From Aquisphaera giovannonii (GTDB lineage: Bacteria; Planctomycetota; Planctomycetia; Isosphaerales; Isosphaeraceae), in NCBI RefSeq assembly GCF_008087625.1, contig NZ_CP042997.1:2046001-2110000 (forward strand): DNA of 64,000 nucleotides, read 5' to 3'. A model generated the notes under the pieces. That model did not search any database, was not told where the DNA came from, and was given only the letters and a program-made list of their open reading frames with translations. Position 1 is the stretch's first letter, and every line of letters begins with the position of its first letter. Positions 6,808 through 15,584 of this stretch are shown in pieces. The position numbers were made by a program, and so were the translations under genes.

Positions 6808-8456
6808 TCCTGCGACCAGTCCATCTTGATGGTCCAGCCATCGCGACGGAGGCGGCGGCAGAAAGCCGGGTCGAAGTCGATGGGCTCGGCGTATCCGTAG
6901 CTGAAGGTCGCATCCCGGAGCACGGAGGTGCGGATGAGCAGGCAGCCGAACCCGCAGCCCCCGATCGCCGCGACGCCCTCGCCGCCCGGGAGGTGTTCGC
7001 CCTCGTCGTCCCAGGCCACGTAATGCCCGAGGCCCCGCGAGCGGTAAGGCGCACCGACCGCCGCCGTCTCCCGGTCGAAGGCGCGGAGGAGACGCTCGAT
7101 CACGCCGGGCGGCGGCAGGATGTCGTCCTCCACCACGAGCACGAAGGGCGTCGTCACGTCGCGCGCCATCTGGTTGTAGATCCGCGCGCAGGCGAGGCGG
7201 ACCGCGGCGGAATTCGGGCCGCGGGGGAGGTCGGCCAGGCCCGGCTCCGAGACGGCGCGGGCGACGTACCGCACGTCGGCATATCGGGAGGCGGCCAGGT
7301 ACGAGCGCACGGACGCGGCGAACGCCGGGTCCTGCGACGTGTCCATCAGGAACAGCCGCGTCTGTTCGCGGGGCCAAGCCTGCGTCTCGAGCCAGTCGCG
7401 GTACGACGGCCACAGGGACGAGCGGCCCGAGAGCGCCGTGAAGAGGGTGACGTCGATGAGCCGCAGCGAGCCGTTGTCGAAATAGTTCCGGGGCTGGAGG
7501 AGGGACCGGCTCGGCCCCTCCGAGGCGTGCCGCCGATAGCGATAGAGCGCGGACTGCTTCGAGCCGATCCACCCCGCCGCGACGACCCGCCGCCAGACCA
7601 TCCAGTCCTCGTGGGCCTCGAAGAGGTCCGGCTCGCGGAAGGCGTCGGCGATCTCCAGGGCCATCCGCCGCACGAGCGATCCGGCGTGCATGAAGTTCTC
7701 GCGGTCGAACTCGACGGGATCCCACTCGGGCATCGCCTGCTTCCGGGAGAGGTCCCCGAACAGCTCGACGTCCGAGTAGACGATGCCCACCTCGGGGCTC
7801 TCGAACAGCGGCAGCCCGCGCTCGAGATAGTCGTGGGGCAGGACGTCGTCGGCGTCCAGGAAGCAGAGGACCTTCGATTGCGTCGCGAGCATGCCCGCCT
7901 TCCTCGACCGGTAGGCGCTGCGATGGTCGACCCGGAGGTATCCGACGCCGGAGTCGGCATGCCCCCGGGCGACCTCCGCCGTGTCGTCGTCGCTGGCGTC
8001 GTCGACGACGAGGATCTCGGCGGGGAGGATCGTCTGGTCGAGGACGCTGCGGATCGCCTCGCCGAGGTATCGTCCGTAGTTGTGGCAGGTGATGATCACC
8101 GCCACGGTCGGGAAGAGCCGCCGCCCGGGCGCGATCAGGGGCGCACCGGGCTTCCGCGCCAGCGGCTTCAGGTGCCTCCTCGCCCAGCGGCCCAGGGCGA
8201 GGGCCCGCTCCGGGTCGCAGCCCGACTCGCCCCCAGCCTCAACGAGGCGGCCCGCCAGCCGGTCGAGCAGCGAGCCGACCACCGGATTGAGCCGCGTCAG
8301 GCTGGGGGCCGGCGCGGCGCAGCAGGCGCGGCAGGCGTCGACCTCCACGCGCGTGAGGGGGGAGTCCCCCAGCCCGGCGATGCGTGCCAGGAGGTCGCAC
8401 CGGGTCGTGCCGTCGGCGACCGGCCTGCGATAGGGGCACGAATCGACCGTGCGCAT
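6783..8456 (-). CDS. Family 2 glycosyltransferase with a second GT-like domain
   Basis: 557 residues. Residues 1-75 are a Cys-rich module (C-R-A-C-C at 42-46, L-N-P-V-V-G-S-L-L-D-R-L-A) shared with the next gene. Residues 117-320 are a GT2 domain: V-A-V-I-I-T-C-H-N-Y-G, I-L-V-V-D-D-A-S-D-D-D-T and C-F-L-D-A-D-D (D-A-D at 201-203) are the nucleotide-sugar and metal motifs. From about residue 365 a second GT-A-like segment carries F-V-L-V-V-E-D-D-I-L (442-447) and G-G-C-G-F-G-C-L-L-I. A bidomain polymerase or a transferase fused to a processing domain is possible. Cytoplasmic by sequence; substrate unknown. It lies 16 bases after the small upstream gene and overlaps the downstream gene, so one operon is likely. 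Confidence 0.87.
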   Translation of the reverse strand: MRTVDSCPYRRPVADGTTRCDLLARIAGLGDSPLTRVEVDACRACCAAPAPSLTRLNPVVGSLLDRLAGRLVEAGGESGCDPERALALGRWARRHLKPLARKPGAPLIAPGRRLFPTVAVIITCHNYGRYLGEAIRSVLDQTILPAEILVVDDASDDDTAEVARGHADSGVGYLRVDHRSAYRSRKAGMLATQSKVLCFLDADDVLPHDYLERGLPLFESPEVGIVYSDVELFGDLSRKQAMPEWDPVEFDRENFMHAGSLVRRMALEIADAFREPDLFEAHEDWMVWRRVVAAGWIGSKQSALYRYRRHASEGPSRSLLQPRNYFDNGSLRLIDVTLFTALSGRSSLWPSYRDWLETQAWPREQTRLFLMDTSQDPAFAASVRSYLAASRYADVRYVARAVSEPGLADLPRGPNSAAVRLACARIYNQMARDVTTPFVLVVEDDILPPPGVIERLLRAFDRETAAVGAPYRSRGLGHYVAWDDEGEHLPGGEGVAAIGGCGFGCLLIRTSVLRDATFSYGYAEPIDFDPAFCRRLRRDGWTIKMDWSQECAHRSVS

Positions 8457-8472
8457 GGGCGAGGCCCCGGGC

Positions 8473-8703
8473 TCAGGCCAGGTCGCCGCGGGGGACGCAC
8501 GGTGTGATCACGCGCGCCCCCACGTAATCGCCGGGGTAGGCGGAGGGATCCAGCGGGACGCTCTCGTAGCCCGCCGCGCACTCGAAGGTCTCGATCACGA
8601 CCCACTCGCTGCCGGTCCACTCCTGGATGCAGGTCCCGCTGCTGTCCTCGAACCGGCTCGAATTCGGGGCGCCCGAGTCCGTGACCGAAGCGTCGCCTGC
8701 CAT
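8473..8703 (-). CDS. Small hypothetical protein
   Basis: 76 residues with a good RBS (AAAGGAG 8 bases before ATG 8703). Two Cys and several aromatic residues occur around W-T-G-S-E-W-V-V-I-E-T-F-E-C-A-A-G-Y. No signal peptide, membrane segment or known motif. It heads the glycosyltransferase-deacetylase operon. I do not recognise a family; a small accessory or peptide substrate role is conceivable but unsupported. Confidence 0.65.
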   Translation of the reverse strand: MAGDASVTDSGAPNSSRFEDSSGTCIQEWTGSEWVVIETFECAAGYESVPLDPSAYPGDYVGARVITPCVPRGDLA

Positions 8704-8775
8704 CGAGGGCTCCTTTCTGAAGGGTCGGCGATGAAGACATTCCCGATCGTTGGCACAGTCGACCAGAACCGTCCG

Positions 8776-11700
8776 CTACGGACAAGTCCTCGCTATCCGG
8801 AATCCGATGAACGGCTCCTGGAGACTCGGGCGGTTCTGGTTGCGATATCGCGTCCGGACCGTGCGGGTATGCCCGCCGTAGTATCCGCCCCGGAGCATCG
8901 CCATGGGCGGATCGGCCGGGTCCGCGATGACGCACGGCTCGGCCCGGTCCACCTCGACGCCCGACGACGGCGTCCACGTGCGGAGGTAGCACCATTCGTA
9001 GACGTTGCCCAGGACGTCGAAGAGGCCCAGGTCGTTGGGCTGGAGCCGGCCGACCGGGTGGACGCGGCCCTGCGCGTTGCTCATCCACCAGGCGAAACGC
9101 GGCAGCAGGGCCCCGTCGTCGCCGAAGGGCCAGGTCGTCGCCGCGCCGACGGCGCAGCCGTATTCCCATTCGGCCTCGGTGGGGAGGCGGTAGCCGGTCC
9201 GGTCCAGGTAGTCGGCCGCGAGCTCCATCCCCGGGCGGATCTCGTCCGCCGGGGGGTAGCACATCTGGCACTCCGGCACCTGCTCCTGCTCGCTGAGCCA
9301 GCGGCAGTAGCGTGCCGCCTCGTAGTAGGAGACGCCGGACGCGGGCTCCGCGTCATCCTGGCCGCGAGGCTTCTCGGCCGCGCCGAGGGATCGGGCGAAC
9401 TGCTCCCGCGTGACCTCCTTGGTCGCCAGGGCGAAGGTCCGGGGGATCCGCACGGTCCAGTGCTGATCGGCGTCCGGATCGCCCGTCGCGAAGGTCACCG
9501 GCCCGCGGACGACCGCCAGCGTCTGGCGCTGGCCGTTGGTGTACCAGCCGCGGCCGGGCCGCGGATCCCTCGCGGCGAGCCGCGAGTCCTGGGCGTCGAC
9601 CGCCGCGCCGCGGCCCCATCGTCGCAGCAGCAGGTCGATCGCGGAATGGACGGCCGGGTCGGTCTCCTCGGCATAGGCCTCGAGCAACCCCGCCGCGAAC
9701 CGGTCCGCCTGGGCCGCGGGCACGTCCTCCGACCGGTACCGGCTCAGCGCGCGGAGCAGGCCCGTGCGGAGCGAGGGCTCCCCCTCGGCGGCGGCGGCGT
9801 TCATCAGCGTCAGCGGGTCGACCCCCGACGGCTCCAGCCGCTCGATCAGGTACTCGCGCACGGGCCCGCCGGCCCGCGACAGCAGGGGCCACGCGGGGCC
9901 GCCCCGCCCGAGGCCGATGAGCACCGTCGCCGCCGCGGCCCGCCGGCGGGTGTCGGCGAACCGCGGGGCGTCCTCGGCCGGCCCGGGCGGAGTGGCGGCC
10001 AGCAACTCCCGGCAACGCGCCTCGACGTCGGCGGCGCGGTCGCGAAGGGGGGGCAGGAAGGCGCGCGACTGCTGCGGATCCGCCTCCAACGCGAGGGGCA
10101 GCAGCGCGTCCAGGTCGTCGCCCAGGTAGGCGGCCAGCGCGGCGGCCGCGACCGACCGCTCCTCGGCCGATCGCTCGCCGTCCGCGAACGCCGCCCTCAG
10201 CGCCGGGACCATCGCCTCGCGCACATTCCTCAGCGCGTCGATCCACCCCGCGACCGCGAGCGGGCCTTCCGCGACCAGGGTCGCCGCCAGGTCCGGCGCG
10301 ATCGCGTACCAGTCGGGGCCCTCGGGGTCGTAGGCGGCCAGCGCCGCGGCGGCGCGGAGGCGCCGCTCGCGATCGACCGCGGTGTCGCCGAGGATCGCCC
10401 AGAGCGGCCCCTCCAGCCGCGCCGCGTGGGGCCGCAGCGAATCGCGGATGAGGACCAGCTCCTCCGGGTCGGAGTCCAGCATGAGCCCGACCAGGTCCTC
10501 CACCTGCCGCGGGTCGCGGGGCAGCAGCGCCAGCGACAGCCGGATGCGGAGCGGCCGCGACGCCGGGCCCGCCGCCCGCACCAGCTCTCGCCGCAGCATG
10601 GGATCCAGCCAGCGCATGAAGGGACCCGTCTCCAGGAGCACGGCCGGCATGTCGGACGTGCGGGCGACGAGCAGCCGATGGCGGAGCTCCGAGGCGCGCA
10701 GCCAGCCGCGGAGCTCGATGCCCGCGAGGGCCAGGCAGAGCAGGGCCGCCGCCACGATCAGGCCCCGCGTCGCGTGGTACCGCGCCGCGGCCCGCAGGAA
10801 CCTCGCCTGCTGGGGGGTGCGGTCGGCCCGCCGGGTGAGCAGCCCCATCCGGAGGAACTCGGACGCCGACGGCAGGAGCCTGCGACGCGGGTGCGCCGCC
10901 CAGAGAGCGGCCTGGTCCGAGAGGGCCAGCGCCGCACGCCCCTGGCGGGTCTCGCGCTGCTTGCGATTCAGCCACTGGCGGATCGAGGGGACCAGGTAGT
11001 CGTGCGTGAGCTGATAGCACCGGGAATCGCCCTCCTGCGGCCCGGCCGCGTCGGCGGGGCCGGCCGCCGGCGCGGGCTCGCGCTCCGTCGGCGTGACGAG
11101 CCGCAGCCGGGCGTCGAGCAGGTGGATCAGGCCCGCGAAGTCCCCCGGCCGGTCGGCGTAGCCGGAGCCGCCGCGGAGCTCCGCCGCGGAGCGCATCTGG
11201 CCCCGGATGTTCGTGCCGCTCTCGGGCAGCAGGGCCTTGAGGACGGCCTGCGCCGCCTCCTGATGCAGCCGATGTTCCGGGGGCGCGTGGGGCGAGCAGA
11301 AGGTCTCCTCCAGGTAGGTCACGCCGACCCCCTCGGGCCCGCCCGACGCCTTGAGGCTCGACGGCGTCCAGGGCCTGCCCTTGACCATCTCCGCGAAGAG
11401 GGCCAGCCGGACGGGGATGACCTTGCCGTCGTTGACCAGGCCGGCGATCGCCCGGTCGAGGAACGCCCGGTGGTCCGGCGTGTCCTCGGAGGCCTTCTCG
11501 GGCAGGGCCCCGTAGGCGCGGCCGAAGGCGGCGAGCACGCGTCGCGCGTGGGACGGCTCGAAGAGGTCGACGGCCGCCGTGTTCTCCCCCTCCACCAGGG
11601 GGGTCTCGATCTCTCGCAGGAAGCGGGTCGCCGCCATCCAGAAGTCGTCCCGGACCATGAGGATGGCCTGCACGTGCTGGCCGTCGCACTGCCGCATCGC

Positions 11701-13275
11701 GGCGACCAGCTCGTCCGAGGAGTCCTCGACCCTCCCGAAGAGCCACTGCTCGAACTGGTCCAGGACCAGCAGGACCTTCTGCCCCGACCGGAGCACCCGG
11801 CCCCTGCGGAGCGTCGTGACGCACTCGGCCAGCCCCCGCTCCGCCGGGAGGTCGGGGCAGGCCGCCCGGAGCCCCCGGAGCACGCGGGACTCGGTCTCGC
11901 CCGCGGCCGCCTCCGCGTAGACCGGGATCACGTGGGGGGCCAGGCGGGGCAGGAGGCCCGCCTTCACGAGCGACGACTTGCCGCAGCCGGAGGGCCCGTA
12001 GATCAGCCCCACGCCGAAGCCGGCGGCGGCGTCGGTCGCCTCGACGCGCCGCTTCCAGAACCGCAGCGACTCGGGGAGCCCGTCCCGGTCCCGGGGCCCG
12101 GGCAGGAGCCGGAGGAAGAACTCCGCGTCGTGCTGGTCGAACGACCGCAGCCCCTTGGGAACGATCCGGGTTGCCGCCTCCCCCCGGGCCCAGCTCGTCG
12201 TCGACGGGGCGTTCTCCGGTCCCGGATCCGTCGCGGCGGCGAGCCCCGCCGGCGCCGGCCGACCCGGGGCCGCGGCGGCGTCGGTCTCGAGGAAGTGCTT
12301 CAGGTCCTCGGCCAGGTCGCCCGCCGTGCGGTAGCGGTCGGACGCCCGCTGGGCCATCGCCTTCATGCAGATCCGCTCCAGCTCCCGGGGGACCGCATCG
12401 TCGACCTGGCGGGGCGGGCGCGGATCGGCGGCGATGATCTGCTTGAGCAATTCGGCGCGGGACTCGGACCGGAACGGCCTACGCCCTGTCAGCATCTCGT
12501 AGAGCACGACGCCCAGGCTGAAGATGTCCGACCGGCCGTCGACCCGATGGCCCTCGCCGCGGGCCTGCTCCGGGCTCATGTAGCCCGGCGTGCCGGCGAT
12601 CGGGCTCCCCTTGCCGTAGTCCTCGTCCCGCAGCGCCAGGCCGAAGTCGGCCACGCACGGCCGGCCGCCGCCGTCGATCAGGATGTTGCCCGGCTTGACG
12701 TCCCGGTGGACCAGCCCTCGGGCGTGCGCATGGTGCAGCGCCTCGGCGATCGCCGCCGTCCACCCGGCGGCCTCGCGGATCGAGGGGCGCCCCTGGGCGA
12801 GCCGCGTCGCCAGGTCGGCCCCCTCGATGTACTTCGAGACCACGTAGCAGGCCGCGTTCTCGGCCCGGCCCACGTCGTAGACCGGGACGATGTGAGGGTG
12901 ATCCAGCCTGGCCAGCATCCTCGCCTCGGCCAGGTAGGCCTCGACGTCCTCGGGGCGGAGGTTCCTCCTGGGGTTGGGGACCTTGATCGCGACCCGCCGA
13001 TCGAGCTCCGAATCGTGCGCGAGGTAGACCCGGCCGAAGCCCCCCTCGCCCAGCAGGCGGATCAGCCGATATCGGCCGATCTCGGCGCAATCCGTCGGGG
13101 CCATCAAGGGGGCCGAGCTCACGGTCACGACGCTCGGGTCCTCCCGACCCCGCCCCCCCAAGTCGGCCTGGGTCTCCTCGATCGAGGGGCCGCCCGTGAC
13201 CGACGAGCCCCCGTCCGTCCCGGGTGCCGGCCACTGCCCGGGCACAGGTTCGGCGGGCCGCGTCGGATCGTCCAT
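8776..13275 (-). CDS. Ser/Thr kinase - STAND ATPase - membrane - FGE-sulfatase-like fusion
   Basis: 1,499 residues from ATG 13275 (an in-frame ATG at 13320 is an alternative). Residues 67-330 are a Hanks-type kinase with all key motifs: G-E-G-G-F-G-R-V, K98 in V-A-I-K-V-P, H-R-D-V-K-P-G-N (190-197), D-F-G (210-212) and S-P-E. Residues 400-770 are an nSTAND-like NTPase with Walker A G-P-S-G-C-G-K-S (427-434) and Walker B L-L-V-L-D-Q-F-E-Q-W (501-510). A membrane helix follows at about 837-853. Residues 860-1260 are Ala/Leu/Arg-rich and look HEAT-like. The last 230 residues are an FGE-sulfatase domain (K-E-V-T-R-E-Q-F, R-L-P-T-E-A-E-W-E-Y, G-L-F-D-V-L-G-N-V-Y-E-W, G-F-R-I-A-R), which would lie across the membrane. 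I do not see the active-site Cys in R-T-R-Y-R-N-Q-N-R-P, so it may be a binding domain. Role: transmembrane signalling, ligand unknown. Confidence 0.9.
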   Translation of the reverse strand: MDDPTRPAEPVPGQWPAPGTDGGSSVTGGPSIEETQADLGGRGREDPSVVTVSSAPLMAPTDCAEIGRYRLIRLLGEGGFGRVYLAHDSELDRRVAIKVPNPRRNLRPEDVEAYLAEARMLARLDHPHIVPVYDVGRAENAACYVVSKYIEGADLATRLAQGRPSIREAAGWTAAIAEALHHAHARGLVHRDVKPGNILIDGGGRPCVADFGLALRDEDYGKGSPIAGTPGYMSPEQARGEGHRVDGRSDIFSLGVVLYEMLTGRRPFRSESRAELLKQIIAADPRPPRQVDDAVPRELERICMKAMAQRASDRYRTAGDLAEDLKHFLETDAAAAPGRPAPAGLAAATDPGPENAPSTTSWARGEAATRIVPKGLRSFDQHDAEFFLRLLPGPRDRDGLPESLRFWKRRVEATDAAAGFGVGLIYGPSGCGKSSLVKAGLLPRLAPHVIPVYAEAAAGETESRVLRGLRAACPDLPAERGLAECVTTLRRGRVLRSGQKVLLVLDQFEQWLFGRVEDSSDELVAAMRQCDGQHVQAILMVRDDFWMAATRFLREIETPLVEGENTAAVDLFEPSHARRVLAAFGRAYGALPEKASEDTPDHRAFLDRAIAGLVNDGKVIPVRLALFAEMVKGRPWTPSSLKASGGPEGVGVTYLEETFCSPHAPPEHRLHQEAAQAVLKALLPESGTNIRGQMRSAAELRGGSGYADRPGDFAGLIHLLDARLRLVTPTEREPAPAAGPADAAGPQEGDSRCYQLTHDYLVPSIRQWLNRKQRETRQGRAALALSDQAALWAAHPRRRLLPSASEFLRMGLLTRRADRTPQQARFLRAAARYHATRGLIVAAALLCLALAGIELRGWLRASELRHRLLVARTSDMPAVLLETGPFMRWLDPMLRRELVRAAGPASRPLRIRLSLALLPRDPRQVEDLVGLMLDSDPEELVLIRDSLRPHAARLEGPLWAILGDTAVDRERRLRAAAALAAYDPEGPDWYAIAPDLAATLVAEGPLAVAGWIDALRNVREAMVPALRAAFADGERSAEERSVAAAALAAYLGDDLDALLPLALEADPQQSRAFLPPLRDRAADVEARCRELLAATPPGPAEDAPRFADTRRRAAAATVLIGLGRGGPAWPLLSRAGGPVREYLIERLEPSGVDPLTLMNAAAAEGEPSLRTGLLRALSRYRSEDVPAAQADRFAAGLLEAYAEETDPAVHSAIDLLLRRWGRGAAVDAQDSRLAARDPRPGRGWYTNGQRQTLAVVRGPVTFATGDPDADQHWTVRIPRTFALATKEVTREQFARSLGAAEKPRGQDDAEPASGVSYYEAARYCRWLSEQEQVPECQMCYPPADEIRPGMELAADYLDRTGYRLPTEAEWEYGCAVGAATTWPFGDDGALLPRFAWWMSNAQGRVHPVGRLQPNDLGLFDVLGNVYEWCYLRTWTPSSGVEVDRAEPCVIADPADPPMAMLRGGYYGGHTRTVRTRYRNQNRPSLQEPFIGFRIARTCP

Positions 13276-13373
13276 GCGTCGGAACCTCGCGGAGGCCGGA
13301 CTTCCCGGGTGCCCCAACATCGTCTCGGCCGGGCACTCGGATGCCAGGATCGAGGCCGAAGGCACAAGCCTAC

Positions 13374-13402
13374 ATGGTAGAGAACATGCGGCGGTGGGGC
13401 AA
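13374..13402 (-). promoter_or_regulatory. Possible promoter of the kinase-STAND-FGE gene
   Basis: TTGCCC (13397-13402 on the minus strand), 17-base spacer, TACCAT (13374-13379). Each box matches 4 of 6 consensus bases, about 100 bases before the start codon. Confidence 0.35.
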
Positions 13403-13536
13403 TCCGGCAAGCCCTTGATGACCATCAGGCCGGCCCGCGTCGTTCCGGATTCTGGAGCGGGCAGTCGCCGCCCCGGCGCCCCGCGCGGCCGCGGGATGAA
13501 GGAAGCTGTGCGGTTCGGGGCATGCCCGCGGGAGTG

Positions 13537-14802
13537 TCAGTTCCTGGTCGTCGCCGGCTGGAGCGGCGCCGCGACGGTCCGGCGGGCGACCATCGTGGGG
13601 CGGAACATCATCAGGATGACGAGCGGGAGGTAGAGGAGCACCAGGGTGCCCCCCTTGTCGAGGTACCAGAACTGGCTGGCGACGAGCAGGGCGGCCGAGA
13701 GGGCGATGAGCTCGGCCAGAGACTTCCGCCCGGGGAAGATCGTGAGGACGACGACCATGGCGAGGTAGCCGATCAGGACCGGCAGGCGGAAGGCCGTGTC
13801 GATGGCGGCCCAGAAGCTGGGGGACTTCGGCTCGAGCCAGGGCAGCAGCCCCGCCTCGGCGATGCTCCGGGCGCCCAGGGCCCGGGCCCATCGGGCCAAT
13901 TCCGGGATCGACGCCCCGAGCAGCGCGCACACGACCGCGACGCTGCAGCCGACGATCAGGAACCGGACCGTCCCGCGCCCGCGATAGAAGCTCGCCCAGA
14001 TCGGGATGAGCCCCAGGCAGGCCGGGATCCAGCCCGCCGCCAGGCCGATCAGGACGCCCGTCAGCGACGGGCGCGAGCTCCAGCAGACCGCGTGCAGGAT
14101 CAGGGCGGCGGAGATCAGCTGGCCGCTGTCCACGACGGCCATCCTCGTGTAGGGCAGGAGCAGGTAACACGCGGCCATCGACAGCCCCGCGATCGGCCGA
14201 TCGAAGACCCGCCAGCCGATGAGCATGAACGCGGCCACCAGCGCGCTGTGGGCCAGCATCGCCAGGACCCGCGACAGCACCACCTGCGCGGGCTCCTGCT
14301 TCAGCGAGTCCGGCAGGAGCTGGCCGATCACCTGGTTCACCGGCACGTCCGCCGAGTGGTCCCTCTCGCTGGAGGGCTGGCGGCCGTCGCGGCCCGCCGG
14401 CTCCGCGGGGTTGCGGAGGGCCCCGTCATGCACGGGCAGGCTGAGGGTCTCCGCCAGGAGCAGGCCGAGGATGCCGACCGACAGGCAGAGCAGGCCCGAC
14501 GCGTTGAGGTTCGGCTCCAGCAAGGGCCGCCGCACCAGGCCGAGGTCCAGCAGGCACCGGGTCAGGCAGGCGGCCGAGCCGGCGAACAGCCAGAGGAAGG
14601 CGAACCAGGGCGGGTGGACCTGGTCCCCGACGATCAGCATCATCCCGGGCACGAGGGCGAACAGGAGCAGCAGGTCGAGGTTCCGGACGCTCCACACGCG
14701 GCTGAACTTGAAGAAGATCGTCACGCAGCCGAGCAGCGACAGGAAGAGCCAGACCTCCGGGACCAGCCCAAGATCGGAAACGAGCGATCCGCGCACGGGC
14801 AC
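13537..14802 (-). CDS. Polytopic membrane protein, unknown function
   Basis: 421 residues with about ten hydrophobic segments, for example near 17-31, 42-58, 63-77, 103-118, 187-203 and 370-400 (L-V-L-L-Y-L-P-L-V-I-L-M-M). A polar periplasmic or cytoplasmic loop at about 120-175 contains R-D-G-R-Q-P-S-S-E-R-D-H. The overall shape recalls GT-C glycosyltransferases or polyprenyl-linked sugar enzymes, but I find no diagnostic D-x-E or D-x-D near the N-terminus. It begins 9 bases after the rnc stop and is the last gene of a trxA-trpF-rnc run, so it is probably cotranscribed with housekeeping genes. Confidence 0.75.
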   Translation of the reverse strand: MPVRGSLVSDLGLVPEVWLFLSLLGCVTIFFKFSRVWSVRNLDLLLLFALVPGMMLIVGDQVHPPWFAFLWLFAGSAACLTRCLLDLGLVRRPLLEPNLNASGLLCLSVGILGLLLAETLSLPVHDGALRNPAEPAGRDGRQPSSERDHSADVPVNQVIGQLLPDSLKQEPAQVVLSRVLAMLAHSALVAAFMLIGWRVFDRPIAGLSMAACYLLLPYTRMAVVDSGQLISAALILHAVCWSSRPSLTGVLIGLAAGWIPACLGLIPIWASFYRGRGTVRFLIVGCSVAVVCALLGASIPELARWARALGARSIAEAGLLPWLEPKSPSFWAAIDTAFRLPVLIGYLAMVVVLTIFPGRKSLAELIALSAALLVASQFWYLDKGGTLVLLYLPLVILMMFRPTMVARRTVAAPLQPATTRN

Positions 14803-14811
14803 CTCGCCTCG

Positions 14812-15537
14812 TCAGTCCGACTCGAAGGGGATCGGCTCGCCCGAGAGCTGGCAGATCGCGTTGAGCGCCGCACGCTGCTCCGCCTCTTTCTTGTTCCGCC
14901 CCCAGGCCGGCGCGTAGCTCTGGCGGCCGATCAGGGCCGAGATCTTGAAGCACTTCGAGTGATCCGGGCCCTTCTCGTCGAGCAGCAGGTACGTCGGCGT
15001 CTCGCCGAACTCCCGCTGGGCGACCTGCTGGAGGTTGCTCTTGTAGTTGCAACCGCCGTGGCCGTCGGCCGCCGCGTCGATCTCCGGGCCGATGTGGCGG
15101 ACGATGAACGTCCGCGCCACCTCCATCCCGCCGTCCAGGTAGATCGCCCCGATCAGGCTCTCGAAGACGTCGGCCAGCACCGAGGAAGGCGTCTGGTCGT
15201 GCCCCCCCATCCCCTTGCCCATCACCAGGAATTCATCGATCCCCAGCGCCTGGGAGATCCGCGCGCAGGTGTGCCGCGAGACGACGATCGACTTGATGCG
15301 CGTCAGCTCGCCTTCCTGGGACTCGGGGAACTTCCGGAACAGCAGGTCGCAGACGACCGCGCCGAGGATCGCGTCGCCCAGGAATTCGAGGCGCTCGTTG
15401 GACGACAGGCGGTGGTTCGCGCCCGATGCATGCGTCAACGCCTCGCGCAGGAGCATGGGTTCCCGGAACTGGTACTCGATCACCCTCTGGCAGTCGTCGA
15501 GCGGACTCGTCTCGTCCCTGCGAGTGATCGGACGCAT
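14812..15537 (-). CDS. rnc: Ribonuclease III
   Basis: 241 residues. Residues 15-160 form the RNase III domain with the signature N-E-R-L-E-F-L-G-D-A-I-L-G (metal-binding Glu and catalytic Asp) and D-V-F-E-S-L-I-G-A-I-Y-L-D-G-G (second metal site). Residues 165-235 are a double-stranded RNA-binding domain (N-Y-K-S-N-L-Q-Q, K-K-E-A-E-Q-R-A-A-L-N-A). The enzyme cuts double-stranded RNA and matures rRNA precursors. Length is standard. It lies between trpF (47-base gap) and a membrane-protein gene (9-base gap) on the same strand. Confidence 0.96.
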   Translation of the reverse strand: MRPITRRDETSPLDDCQRVIEYQFREPMLLREALTHASGANHRLSSNERLEFLGDAILGAVVCDLLFRKFPESQEGELTRIKSIVVSRHTCARISQALGIDEFLVMGKGMGGHDQTPSSVLADVFESLIGAIYLDGGMEVARTFIVRHIGPEIDAAADGHGGCNYKSNLQQVAQREFGETPTYLLLDEKGPDHSKCFKISALIGRQSYAPAWGRNKKEAEQRAALNAICQLSGEPIPFESD

Positions 15538-15584
15538 GTTGGAACCAGTGGTGCGACAAGGAGGTTGCGACCCGGTGATCGAGG

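Noticed and set aside
8449-13380. Plus-strand open frame of about 1,640 codons opposite the kinase-STAND-FGE gene
   Set aside because: The minus-strand product has complete kinase, P-loop and FGE motifs; the plus frame gives only Arg/Gly/Val-rich text and is a shadow.
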